This document shows positions 1 to 7,500 of a stretch of 16,035 bases of DNA, in pieces. The stretch covers positions 1 through 16,035 of the forward strand of contig CAJUJQ010000072.1 of assembly GCA_910586575.1 (NCBI GenBank), written 5' to 3'. Both the position numbers and the translations under genes were made by a program. A model generated the notes under the pieces. That model ran no database searches and had not been told where the DNA came from. It saw only the letters and a program-made list of their open reading frames with translations. The DNA is from an uncultured Clostridia bacterium (GTDB taxonomy: Bacteria > Bacillota > Clostridia > Oscillospirales > Butyricicoccaceae). Within the stretch, counting starts at the first letter, position 1. The number at the start of each line of letters is the position of its first letter.

Positions 1-47
1 GAGATGATTGGAGGTGACTGGAGTTCAGACGTGTGCTCTTCCGATCT
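1..47 (-). other. Illumina index adapter (contamination)
   Basis: This is library adapter, not genome. Positions 14-47 match the TruSeq index-read adapter, ending in GCTCTTCCGATCT at 35-47. Positions 6-13 (GATTGGAG) are an 8-base index, and 1-5 (GAGAT) is the end of the P7 flow-cell primer. The same sequence with the same index recurs in reverse complement at 15990-16035. Biological sequence starts at about 48. Confidence 0.98.
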
Positions 48-48
48 C

Positions 49-151
49 GCCGCAGATTCTTTCGCCAGACAAGGCGCGTTTCCGCAAGCAGGCTGACGCC
101 TGTCAAGGAAACTGGGCACAGTATGGCGGAAAAGATGCAAGCGATTGCCGC
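49..151. repeat. Nested imperfect inverted repeat / structured element
   Basis: This 5' intergenic stretch can fold into one long interrupted hairpin. From the loop outwards, CAGGC (89-93) pairs with GCCTG (98-102). GTTTCC (78-83) pairs with GGAAAC (107-112). TCTTTCGCCA (58-67) pairs with TGGCGGAAAAGA (124-135) with a two-base bulge. The outermost arms, around 49-57 and 143-151, pair imperfectly. Nested arms over about 100 bases suggest a structured RNA or a dispersed intergenic repeat. The left side may be cut by the contig end. Two frames stay open for about 38-42 codons through it, but neither gives a recognisable protein. The identity is unknown. Confidence 0.45.
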
Positions 152-191
152 AAGTTATTTTTGAACAGTTTCTAAGGGAAGGGGTGCTGTT

Positions 192-764
192 ATGAACAGT
201 AATATGGCGTATCAGGAGCAGGCATGGGATGAGCTGATTGACGGCAAGGTTGTCATGATGTCTCCGCGTCCATCCGTGAACCATCATATTGTTGCAAATA
301 ATATTTACCTTCTTTTTCGCAGCTATTTGAAAGGAAAAACATGCAGGCCGTTCGGAGACGGCGTTGACCTTTATTTGACCGAAAAAGACCGGTTTATTCC
401 AGATGGGATGGTTGTCTGTGACCGCAGTAAAATTCACCCGAACGGTGTGCATGGTGCGCCCGATCTGGTGGTGGAGGTGATTTCTCCCGGCACGGCGCGG
501 AACGACCGCGGCAAAAAGATGAAAGCGTATGAGGGGGCCGGCGTCCGGGAATATTGGCTGGTCAATGTAGCGGAAAAGTCAGTCGAGCAGTATTTTTTAG
601 AGGACAGCAGCTTTGAGCTGCACGATATTTATACGGTTTATCCGGATTATATGCTGGAAGTGATGGATGAGGAAGAGCGCGCGGCGGTAGTGACAAAATT
701 CCGTTGTTCGCTGTATAAGGATTTGGAAATTACACTTGATGATATTTTTGAAGATACATTTTAA
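192..764 (+). CDS. Uma2-family (DUF820) PD-(D/E)xK nuclease-like protein
   Basis: A 190-residue protein with the typical Uma2 layout: a short N-terminal region with the MSPRPSVNHH segment (23-32), PD at 70-71, the hallmark PDLVVEVISP (90-99, with E95), lysines K108/K109 and K111, and GVREYW (117-122). These fit the restriction-endonuclease-like fold, with D71, E95 and a following lysine as the likely active site. The length is normal for the family. The start is supported by a strong purine-rich site, AAGGGAAGGGG (174-184), seven bases upstream. The cellular role of Uma2 proteins is poorly known; nuclease activity is inferred from the fold. It precedes dxr, where cdsA or uppS is often found in Firmicutes, and by eye it is more AT-rich than the following genes, so it may be a later arrival. 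Confidence 0.9.
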   Translation: MNSNMAYQEQAWDELIDGKVVMMSPRPSVNHHIVANNIYLLFRSYLKGKTCRPFGDGVDLYLTEKDRFIPDGMVVCDRSKIHPNGVHGAPDLVVEVISPGTARNDRGKKMKAYEGAGVREYWLVNVAEKSVEQYFLEDSSFELHDIYTVYPDYMLEVMDEEERAAVVTKFRCSLYKDLEITLDDIFEDTF

Positions 765-789
765 GATAGGTGCCATTCAGGCATAAAAT
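761..789 (+). promoter_or_regulatory. Possible weak promoter before dxr
   Basis: TTAAGA (761-766) and TAAAAT (784-789) are separated by 17 bases and match the sigma-A consensus at four and five of six positions. Transcription would start near 796, leaving only a very short leader before dxr. The short gap (765-806) could equally be plain operon spacing, so this is tentative. Confidence 0.25.
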
Positions 790-806
790 CAAATAAAAGG
801 ACTATA

Positions 807-1952
807 ATGATGAAGAAGAGAATTGCGATATTGGGGTCAACGGGGTCAATCGGCACGCAGACAGTCGATATTTTGGACTCTATCGAGGCTGAAGTAGTTG
901 CCCTGACTACCAATCGGAATGTAAAATTGATAGAGAAACAGGCACGGCGGCTGCGCCCGCAGCTGGTGGCCGCTTATGACGGGCAAGCAGCGGCGGAGCT
1001 GCGGACAGCGCTGGCGGATACCTCCATTGAGGTCTGCGCCGGGGCGGAGGGGCTTGTGCGTGCAGCGACGTTGGCGGATGTGGATATCGTTGTGACCGCA
1101 GTGGTCGGGATGGTCGGCCTTGTGCCAACGTTGGAAGCGATTGCGGCAGGCAAGGATATTGCGCTTGCCAACAAAGAGACGCTGGTTTGCGCCGGGGAGC
1201 TTGTCATGCGCGCGGCAAGGGAACACGGTGTGAAAATCCTGCCGGTCGATTCCGAGCACTCGGCGATTTTCCAATGTGCGCAGGCGCGCGTGGACAATCC
1301 GCTGGCCAAAATCATCCTGACGGCTTCGGGCGGGCCGTTTTTCGGTAAAACGCGTGCGGAATTGGCTTCGGTGACAAGGGAACAGGCGCTCCATCATCCG
1401 AATTGGAGCATGGGTGCGAAAATTACGATTGACTCCGCGACAATGTTTAATAAAGGCTTAGAGCTGATCGAGGCGATGTGGCTGTACGGCTTGCCGCCTG
1501 AGGACATTGAAATTGTGATTCACCGTGAGTCAATTATACATTCGCTGGTGGAATTTGCCGACGGTGCGCAGCTGGCGCAGCTGGGGCTGCCCGATATGCG
1601 GCTTCCCATCCAGTATGCGATGACCTTCCCGGCGCGCATGCCCTGCAAAGTGCCGCGCCTTTCGCTGGCGGATGTCGGAAAGCTAACCTTCTTTACACCC
1701 GATGAAGAGGCGTTCCCGGCGCTGCGCATTGCCCGTGCGGCGGCAAAGGAACGCGGGAATGCCTGCGCGATTATGAACGGCGCGAATGAGGCGGCAGTCG
1801 ATTTGTTCCTGCACGATAAAATCCGCTTTTTGGAAATCCCGGAACGGGTAGAACGCGCGCTTGCCGACGTTCCGCGCTGCCAGGAGCTGACGCTTGCGCG
1901 CGTGCTGGAAGCGGATGCGCTGGCGAGGGAAACTGTTTATGCTTTGAGGTGA
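807..1952 (+). CDS. dxr: 1-deoxy-D-xylulose-5-phosphate reductoisomerase
   Basis: Second enzyme of the MEP isoprenoid pathway: it rearranges and reduces 1-deoxy-D-xylulose 5-phosphate to 2-C-methyl-D-erythritol 4-phosphate using NADPH and a divalent metal, in the cytoplasm. The 381 residues carry the N-terminal NADPH loop GSTGSIG (10-16), LANKETLVCAG (120-130), the metal-binding DSE (D148, E150), TASGGPFF (172-179), the flexible-loop HPNWSMG (197-203) with W200, NKGLE (215-219, third metal ligand E219), HRESIIHS (239-246) and NGANEAA (324-330). All expected catalytic positions are present. The site AAAAGGA (795-801) fits either the ATG at 807 or the one at 810. The stop codon overlaps the ribosome-binding site of the next gene. 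With ispG three genes downstream, it shows the organism uses the MEP route. Confidence 0.98.
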   Translation: MMKKRIAILGSTGSIGTQTVDILDSIEAEVVALTTNRNVKLIEKQARRLRPQLVAAYDGQAAAELRTALADTSIEVCAGAEGLVRAATLADVDIVVTAVVGMVGLVPTLEAIAAGKDIALANKETLVCAGELVMRAAREHGVKILPVDSEHSAIFQCAQARVDNPLAKIILTASGGPFFGKTRAELASVTREQALHHPNWSMGAKITIDSATMFNKGLELIEAMWLYGLPPEDIEIVIHRESIIHSLVEFADGAQLAQLGLPDMRLPIQYAMTFPARMPCKVPRLSLADVGKLTFFTPDEEAFPALRIARAAAKERGNACAIMNGANEAAVDLFLHDKIRFLEIPERVERALADVPRCQELTLARVLEADALARETVYALR

Positions 1953-1956
1953 CAAA

Positions 1957-2736
1957 ATGCAAACGCTATTTACGTTTTTGCTGGCAATTTTGGGTTTCAG
2001 TGCACTTATATTGGTGCATGAGGCCGGGCACTGCGTAGCGGCGAAGCTCTGCGGGGTGCAGGTAAATGAATTCTGGCTGGGCATGGGTCCGACGCTCCTC
2101 AGCAAAAAGTTGGGGGAAACGGTTTACTGCCTGAAGCTGCTGCCGATTGGCGGCGCCTGCGTGATGGAAGGGGAGGACGCGTTCGATACCCCGGCGGCGC
2201 AGGCCTCGCCGCGCTCCTTCCTGCACGCAAAGCGGTGGAAACGCTTTGTGATTCTGGTTGCGGGCGTGATGATGAACTTTATCGTTGGTTATCTGATTAT
2301 GTTGACGCTTTATTTCATCAGCAATCCCGATGTGTCGTTCCTGCGTGTTGCGCGGGCGGCGGCGCTGCACTCGCTTGATTATGCGCAGCTGGTGTGGCGG
2401 TCGCTGTATGAGCTGGCAACCGGGACGGTAGGCATGGATCAGCTGTCCGGGCCGGTTGGTGTGACCGGGGCGATGATGAGCATGGTCACCGATTACGGGT
2501 TCAAGCAGTATGCGGCGCTGGTTTCGTTCATTTCTGTCAACCTTGGCGTGATGAACCTGCTGCCGATTCCCGGACTGGACGGCGGGCGAATCCTGTTTTT
2601 GCTGATTGAGGCGATACGCCGCAAGCCGATGCGGCAGGAAATCGAGGGCTATATCAATGCCGCCTTTATGATTGCGTTGTTTGCGGTGATTATCTACGCG
2701 ACAGGCAATGATATTATGCGGCTTGTCGCGCATTAA
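1957..2736 (+). CDS. rseP: Site-2 protease (RseP-like), lacking the PDZ domain
   Basis: A membrane zinc metalloprotease of the S2P/RseP family, which cleaves substrates within the membrane (for example anti-sigma factors). It has the zinc motif HEAGH (21-25) in the first membrane segment, the GMGP and LLPIGG signatures (42-45, 61-66), a hydrophobic segment at about 97-121, and the last zinc ligand D208 in NLLPIPGLDGG (200-210), followed by a C-terminal membrane segment (about 233-248). At 259 residues it is much shorter than typical clostridial RseP (about 340-380). The segment after the second membrane helix (about 122-130) goes almost directly to the ATGTVG..LSGPVG region, so the usual PDZ domain of about 80 residues is absent while the catalytic parts look complete. 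GAGGTGA (1946-1952) is its ribosome-binding site and includes the dxr stop, suggesting translational coupling. Substrates are unknown. Confidence 0.93.
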   Translation: MQTLFTFLLAILGFSALILVHEAGHCVAAKLCGVQVNEFWLGMGPTLLSKKLGETVYCLKLLPIGGACVMEGEDAFDTPAAQASPRSFLHAKRWKRFVILVAGVMMNFIVGYLIMLTLYFISNPDVSFLRVARAAALHSLDYAQLVWRSLYELATGTVGMDQLSGPVGVTGAMMSMVTDYGFKQYAALVSFISVNLGVMNLLPIPGLDGGRILFLLIEAIRRKPMRQEIEGYINAAFMIALFAVIIYATGNDIMRLVAH

Positions 2737-2748
2737 AAGAAAGGCTGA

Positions 2749-3423
2749 ATGATGGGAGAAATGGAAATCCGGCGCGAATTGCCGGAGGATTTTGCGAAAA
2801 CGGAGGCAATGACAAGGGAAGCTTTTTGGAACCAATACTGCCCGGGCTGCGTCGAGCATTATCTGGTATATTTGCTGCGAGCGTGTCCCGCGTTCCTGCC
2901 AGAGCTGGATTTTGTAGCGCTTGTGGATGGCGAGGTTGTGGGGAACGTCATGGGCGTAAAAGGCGTGATTCAATGCGACTGCGGCACGCGTCAGGAGGTT
3001 GTGACGGTCGGGCCGCTTTCGGTTGCCCCGGAGTGGCAGCGGCAGGGCATTGGCGCGAAGCTGCTCGCTTGCCTGAAACGGGATGCCGGAGAGATGGGAT
3101 TTCCCGCGCTACTGCTTTGCGGTGACCCGGCATATTATCAGAAGCAGGGCTTTTTACCTGCGGAGAGTTTCGGCATCCGCACGGAAGAGGATGAATACGC
3201 GGCGGCGCTTCAGGCATGTGAACTGTTTGAGGGAGCACTTCAAGACTCTGCTGGGCGTTACTGTGAAAATCCCGCTTATTTTGTACAGGAGTCCGATGCG
3301 ATGGAATTTGACCGGCAGTTCCCGGAAAAGGAACGAAGGAGCGATACGCCGGGACAAAGGCGCTTTCAGGAAGTTGTAAAAATGAGAAGAAAAGCAGGGG
3401 ATATACTTTACAACCAGCCGTAA
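2749..3423 (+). CDS. GNAT-family N-acetyltransferase (YhbS-like)
   Basis: A predicted acetyl-CoA-dependent N-acetyltransferase of 224 residues. The core GNAT features are visible: VTVGPLSVAPEW (85-96, beta4 with motif A), the acetyl-CoA pyrophosphate loop QRQGIG (97-102), LLLCGDPAYY (121-130) and YQKQGF (130-135), the arrangement seen in YhbS-type proteins. The last 80 or so residues are rich in charge and resemble no domain I know. The substrate cannot be told from sequence. It sits between rseP and ispG, which are normally adjacent in clostridia. AGAAAGG (2738-2744) lies four bases before the ATG at 2749 and seven before the one at 2752, so the second Met may be the true start. Confidence 0.9.
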   Translation: MMGEMEIRRELPEDFAKTEAMTREAFWNQYCPGCVEHYLVYLLRACPAFLPELDFVALVDGEVVGNVMGVKGVIQCDCGTRQEVVTVGPLSVAPEWQRQGIGAKLLACLKRDAGEMGFPALLLCGDPAYYQKQGFLPAESFGIRTEEDEYAAALQACELFEGALQDSAGRYCENPAYFVQESDAMEFDRQFPEKERRSDTPGQRRFQEVVKMRRKAGDILYNQP

Positions 3424-3470
3424 CGCGAATCGGTGTAAAGGGATATGCCTTAACAGGAAAGGATTATATT

Positions 3471-4523
3471 ATGACCAAGCAAATCCACATCGGAGGTGTC
3501 GCGGTTGGCGGCGGCGCGCCCATCGCGGTGCAGTCGATGACCAATACAGACACCCGCGACCCGGCGGCAACGCTCACGCAGATTCACGCGCTGGCGGCGG
3601 CTGGATGCCAGATGATCCGCTGCGCGGTGCCGGATATGGAAGCGGCGCACGCGCTGGGTGAAATCTGCGAAAAGTCGCCAATTCCGGTCGTTGCGGACAT
3701 TCATTTTGACTATAAGCTTGCGCTGGAGTCTATCGCGGCAGGCGTACATAAAATTCGCCTGAATCCGGGCAATATCGGCTCCGACGACCGGGTAAAAGTG
3801 GTTGTGGACGCCGCACGAGCGAAGAATATCCCTATCCGGATTGGCGTCAATTCCGGCTCGGTGGAACGGGAAATCCTCGCGAAGTATGGAGCCCCCTGCC
3901 CGGAGGCGCTGGTGGAAAGCGCCATGTACCATGTCCGGCTGCTGAACCGGTTCGATTTTGACGATATCTGCGTTTCGATTAAATCCTCATCGGTGCCCTA
4001 TACCATGCGCGCGTATCAGATGATGCATGAGCAGACCAATTATCCGCTGCATCTTGGTGTGACCGAGGCGGGGACAGAATATATGGGTACCATCAAGTCG
4101 GCGGCAGGCATCGGCGGCCTGCTGGCGCTGGGGATTGGCGATACCATCCGCGTTTCGCTGACGGACGACCCGGTGAAGGAAATCGGCGCGGCCTATGCTA
4201 TTTTGAAAGCGGTCGGCTTGAATGACGACGGTATTAACGTCGTATCCTGTCCGACCTGCGGGCGGACACGCATTAACTTGATCGAGATAGCCCACGAGGT
4301 GGAACGCCGTGTTGCTGATTTCCGCGGCAAAAAGCTCAAGGTTGCCGTGATGGGCTGCGCGGTCAACGGGCCGGGCGAAGCGCGTGACGCTGACCTTGGG
4401 ATTGCGGGCGGCGACGGCGAAGGGCTGATTTTCCGCCGGGGAGAAATTGTGCGCAAGGTGCCGCAGGAACGCCTTGTGGACGAGCTTTTGAAGGAAATTG
4501 AAGCTTACGAACCGCTTTCGTAA
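3471..4523 (+). CDS. ispG: 4-hydroxy-3-methylbut-2-enyl-diphosphate synthase (IspG/GcpE)
   Basis: Penultimate enzyme of the MEP pathway: a [4Fe-4S] protein that reductively opens 2-C-methyl-D-erythritol 2,4-cyclodiphosphate to HMBPP, usually with electrons from flavodoxin or ferredoxin. At 350 residues it is the short bacterial form without the plant-type insert. The N-terminal TIM barrel has IAVQSMTNTDT (18-28), VADIHFD (74-80) and KIRLNPGNIG (94-103). The cluster ligands are C260 and C263 (SCPTCGRT, 259-266) and C295 (MGCAVNGPGEA, 294-304), with E303 as the fourth-ligand candidate. AGGAAAGGA (3455-3463) is a good ribosome-binding site before the ATG. It is followed after 25 bases by polC, a common clostridial order. 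Confidence 0.98.
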   Translation: MTKQIHIGGVAVGGGAPIAVQSMTNTDTRDPAATLTQIHALAAAGCQMIRCAVPDMEAAHALGEICEKSPIPVVADIHFDYKLALESIAAGVHKIRLNPGNIGSDDRVKVVVDAARAKNIPIRIGVNSGSVEREILAKYGAPCPEALVESAMYHVRLLNRFDFDDICVSIKSSSVPYTMRAYQMMHEQTNYPLHLGVTEAGTEYMGTIKSAAGIGGLLALGIGDTIRVSLTDDPVKEIGAAYAILKAVGLNDDGINVVSCPTCGRTRINLIEIAHEVERRVADFRGKKLKVAVMGCAVNGPGEARDADLGIAGGDGEGLIFRRGEIVRKVPQERLVDELLKEIEAYEPLS

Positions 4524-4548
4524 GCAAATGATATAAAGAGGGAATTAC

Positions 4549-7500
4549 ATGACAAGAGCGTTATGTGAGCTTTTTGACCGCTGCAAAACGGAAGAATTCC
4601 CGAGCGGCCTTGCGGAAGGTGAGGTCACCTCGTTGGCTGTCAGCCACGACCGCAGCGCGATGCAGTGCCACGTCCGTTTTTTGAAACCGGTGCGGCAGGA
4701 TGTGCTTGACCAGCTGACGCGAAAAATTGCCAAGGCCTATCAGCTGACACGCCTGAATATTGCCCCGCGCTATGAAATGTCGGCGCTGACCGAGGACTAT
4801 ATCGGGAACCTTCGTGAAAATCTGGAATTTGAGCATCCTTCTGCAAAGGGGCTGCTTGCGGACAGTGAGTGGCAGTATAGTGATGGGGAGCTTCGAATCT
4901 CAATGAGCGAAGCCGCGCAGAATTATCTGCTGATTGCGCTGCGGAAAATGCAGGAGAAAATCGAGGCGGAAACCGGCCTGCGCTGCCCGGTTACGGCGCA
5001 AATCAAGGAGGACGCCGCAAGCGAACAGGAACTCCGCGCGATTGAGGAGGCAAGGGAAAAGGCTTTACAGGATGCCGCCGCAAGCTGCGTCCCCGCACCC
5101 GAGGAACGCTCCGAAAAGCCGAAGCCCAAACCGTCCCGCAAACCGGCTGAAAACGCTGGATACGCCCGGCCGCACGTTGAAAAGGTCAAGGACGACGACC
5201 TGATTTTCGGCAAGCTGTATCAGGATGCGCCGGTGCCCATTAAAGATGCGGTGCATTCGTTTGACCGTGTGACCATCGAAGGGGACGTTTTCTTTGTCGA
5301 TCACAAGGAGATTACCAGTAAGAAAACAGGCAAGGAATGGGTTAAGCTAGCGTTTGACGTGACCGATTTGAGCAATTCCATTCGGGTTTCCAAGTTCCTG
5401 GCAAAGGATCAGGCGGGGGAATTGGTTTCCGCCATCAAAACCGGTATGTATCTGCGGATTCAGGGCAAGGTATCCTTTGATACATTTGAAAAGGAAAGTA
5501 TTTTAGAACCAAGCGCCATCATCAAGGCCAAGAAAAAAATCCGTATGGACAAAGCGCCGGTCAAGCGCGTCGAGCTGCATTTGCATACCAATATGAGCGC
5601 GATGGACGGCATTTCGGACACGAAAGATCTGATTAACCGCTGTAAGCTGTGGGGCATGCCCGCAATGGCGATTACCGACCACGGCTGCGCGCAGGCGTTT
5701 CCGCTGGCATTGCACGTGGTGGACGGCAAGGAAGATCAGTATCCCAAAATCCTGTACGGGGTAGAGGCTTATTATATTAACGATTCGGCAGCGATTTCGG
5801 TTGTCCGAGGCAGTAGAGACGGCAGTTTGGACGGAAGGTTTATCGTGTTCGACCTGGAAACGACTGGATTGAGGCCTGCGGAAGAGGAAATTACCGAGAT
5901 TGCCGCAACGCTGGTCGATGGCGGCACGGTGATTGATACCTTCCAGACCTATGTCAACCCGCATAAGCCAATCCCGCCGGAGATTACCGAGCTGACCGGT
6001 ATTTCGGACGAAACCGTCCGTGATGCGCCCGAATTGCAGGACGCGCTCGAACGGTTCCTCATGTTTGCGGGAGAGGATGTGCTGGTTGCACATAATGCGG
6101 GATTCGATATGTCCTTCCTGCGGACGGCCTGCAAACGGCTTGGGATAGAACGGGAATTTACCTATATTGATACGCTGGAAATGTCCAAGATTATGCTGCC
6201 TGACCTGAGCAAGCATAAGCTGAATGTTTTGGCAAAAGAGCTGCAAGTCGGCCCCTTTGACCATCACCGGGCAAGCGAGGATGCTTCCGTGTTGGCGCGG
6301 ATCTGGCTCAAACTGATGGATCGCATGAAAAATGAACTGCACGGGACGAAAATTTCTGATATTAACCCGCTGCTGGCCGGTCTGCGCGCGGAGTCCAAAA
6401 ACCTGAAAAATTACCAGCGCTATCACTTTATCATCCTTGTGAAAAACCAGGTCGGGCTGAAAAACCTGTACAAGCTGATTTCGTACAGTTTTCTGGATCA
6501 CTTTTACCGCAAGCCGCTCATGCCGCGTTCTGAGCTGATTAAGCACCGGGAAGGGCTGGTGTTTGGCTCGGCGTGCGAGGCGGGCGAACTGTTCCGCGCG
6601 ATGGTTGACGGCAAGGACTGGGATGAGCTGAAACGTATTGCCGATTTTTACGACTATTTAGAAATCCAGCCGATTGACAATAACCGTTTTATGATTGGCA
6701 AAGGGCAGGCTAAGGACGATGAGGATCTGCGCGATTTCAACCGGAAAATCCTCAAGCTGTCGGACGAGCTGGGCAAGCCGTGTGTGGCGACCGGCGACGT
6801 GCATTTCCTGGAACCGGAGGACGAGGCCTACCGGCGGATTTTGATGGCGGGGCAGGGCTTTGGCGACGCCGACAACCAGGCGCCGCTGTATCTCAAAACG
6901 ACCGATGAAATGCTGTCGGAATTCGCTTATTTGGGTGAGGACCGCGCGTATGAGGTCGTTGTCAAAAATACCAATATGATAGCTGAAATGCTTGACCCCA
7001 TCCGGCCTGTCCCGCGTGAAAATTACCCGCCGAAAATTGAAGGCTCCGCCGAGGAATTACAGCAGCTTTGCTACGATAAGGCTAAGCGGATGTACGGCGA
7101 CCCCATCCCGGAACCGATTGAGCACCGGCTCAGGCAGGAGCTTGAGCCGATCATCCGGCAGGGCTACGACGTGATGTATATGATTGCGCAGAAGCTTGTG
7201 GCCAAGTCGCTCGAGGATGGCTACCTTGTCGGCTCGCGTGGTTCGGTCGGCTCGTCTCTGGTGGCGTTCATGAGCGGCATTACTGAGGTCAATTCGCTGC
7301 CGCCGCACTATCTTTGCACCGAGTGCAAATACCTGGAATGGCACGAAAATGAAGGGGTTGGCTGCGGCGTCTGTCTGCCTGACAAGGTTTGCCCAAACTG
7401 CGGGAAGCCGCTTACCAAAGAGGGCTTTACCATCCCGTTTGCAACCTTTTTGGGTTTTAACGCGGACAAGGTGCCCGATATCGACCTGAATTTTTCGGGC

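Noticed and set aside
48..175. C-terminal end of an upstream gene
   Set aside because: Two frames stay open for about 40 codons, but neither gives a recognisable protein, and the nested inverted repeats explain the sequence better. An upstream gene tail cannot be fully excluded because the contig begins here.
1966..2973. Long reverse-strand frame (335 codons) opposite rseP
   Set aside because: Rich in His, Arg and Gln with no recognisable domain; it is the shadow typical of GC-rich coding sequence on the other strand. The same applies to the long reverse frames within polC (5503-6546), hisD (11722-12654) and hisB (12633-13553).
3374..3407. TTGTAA ... TATACT as a promoter for ispG
   Set aside because: The spacer is 22 bases, too long for sigma-A, and no better -35 box lies at the right distance.
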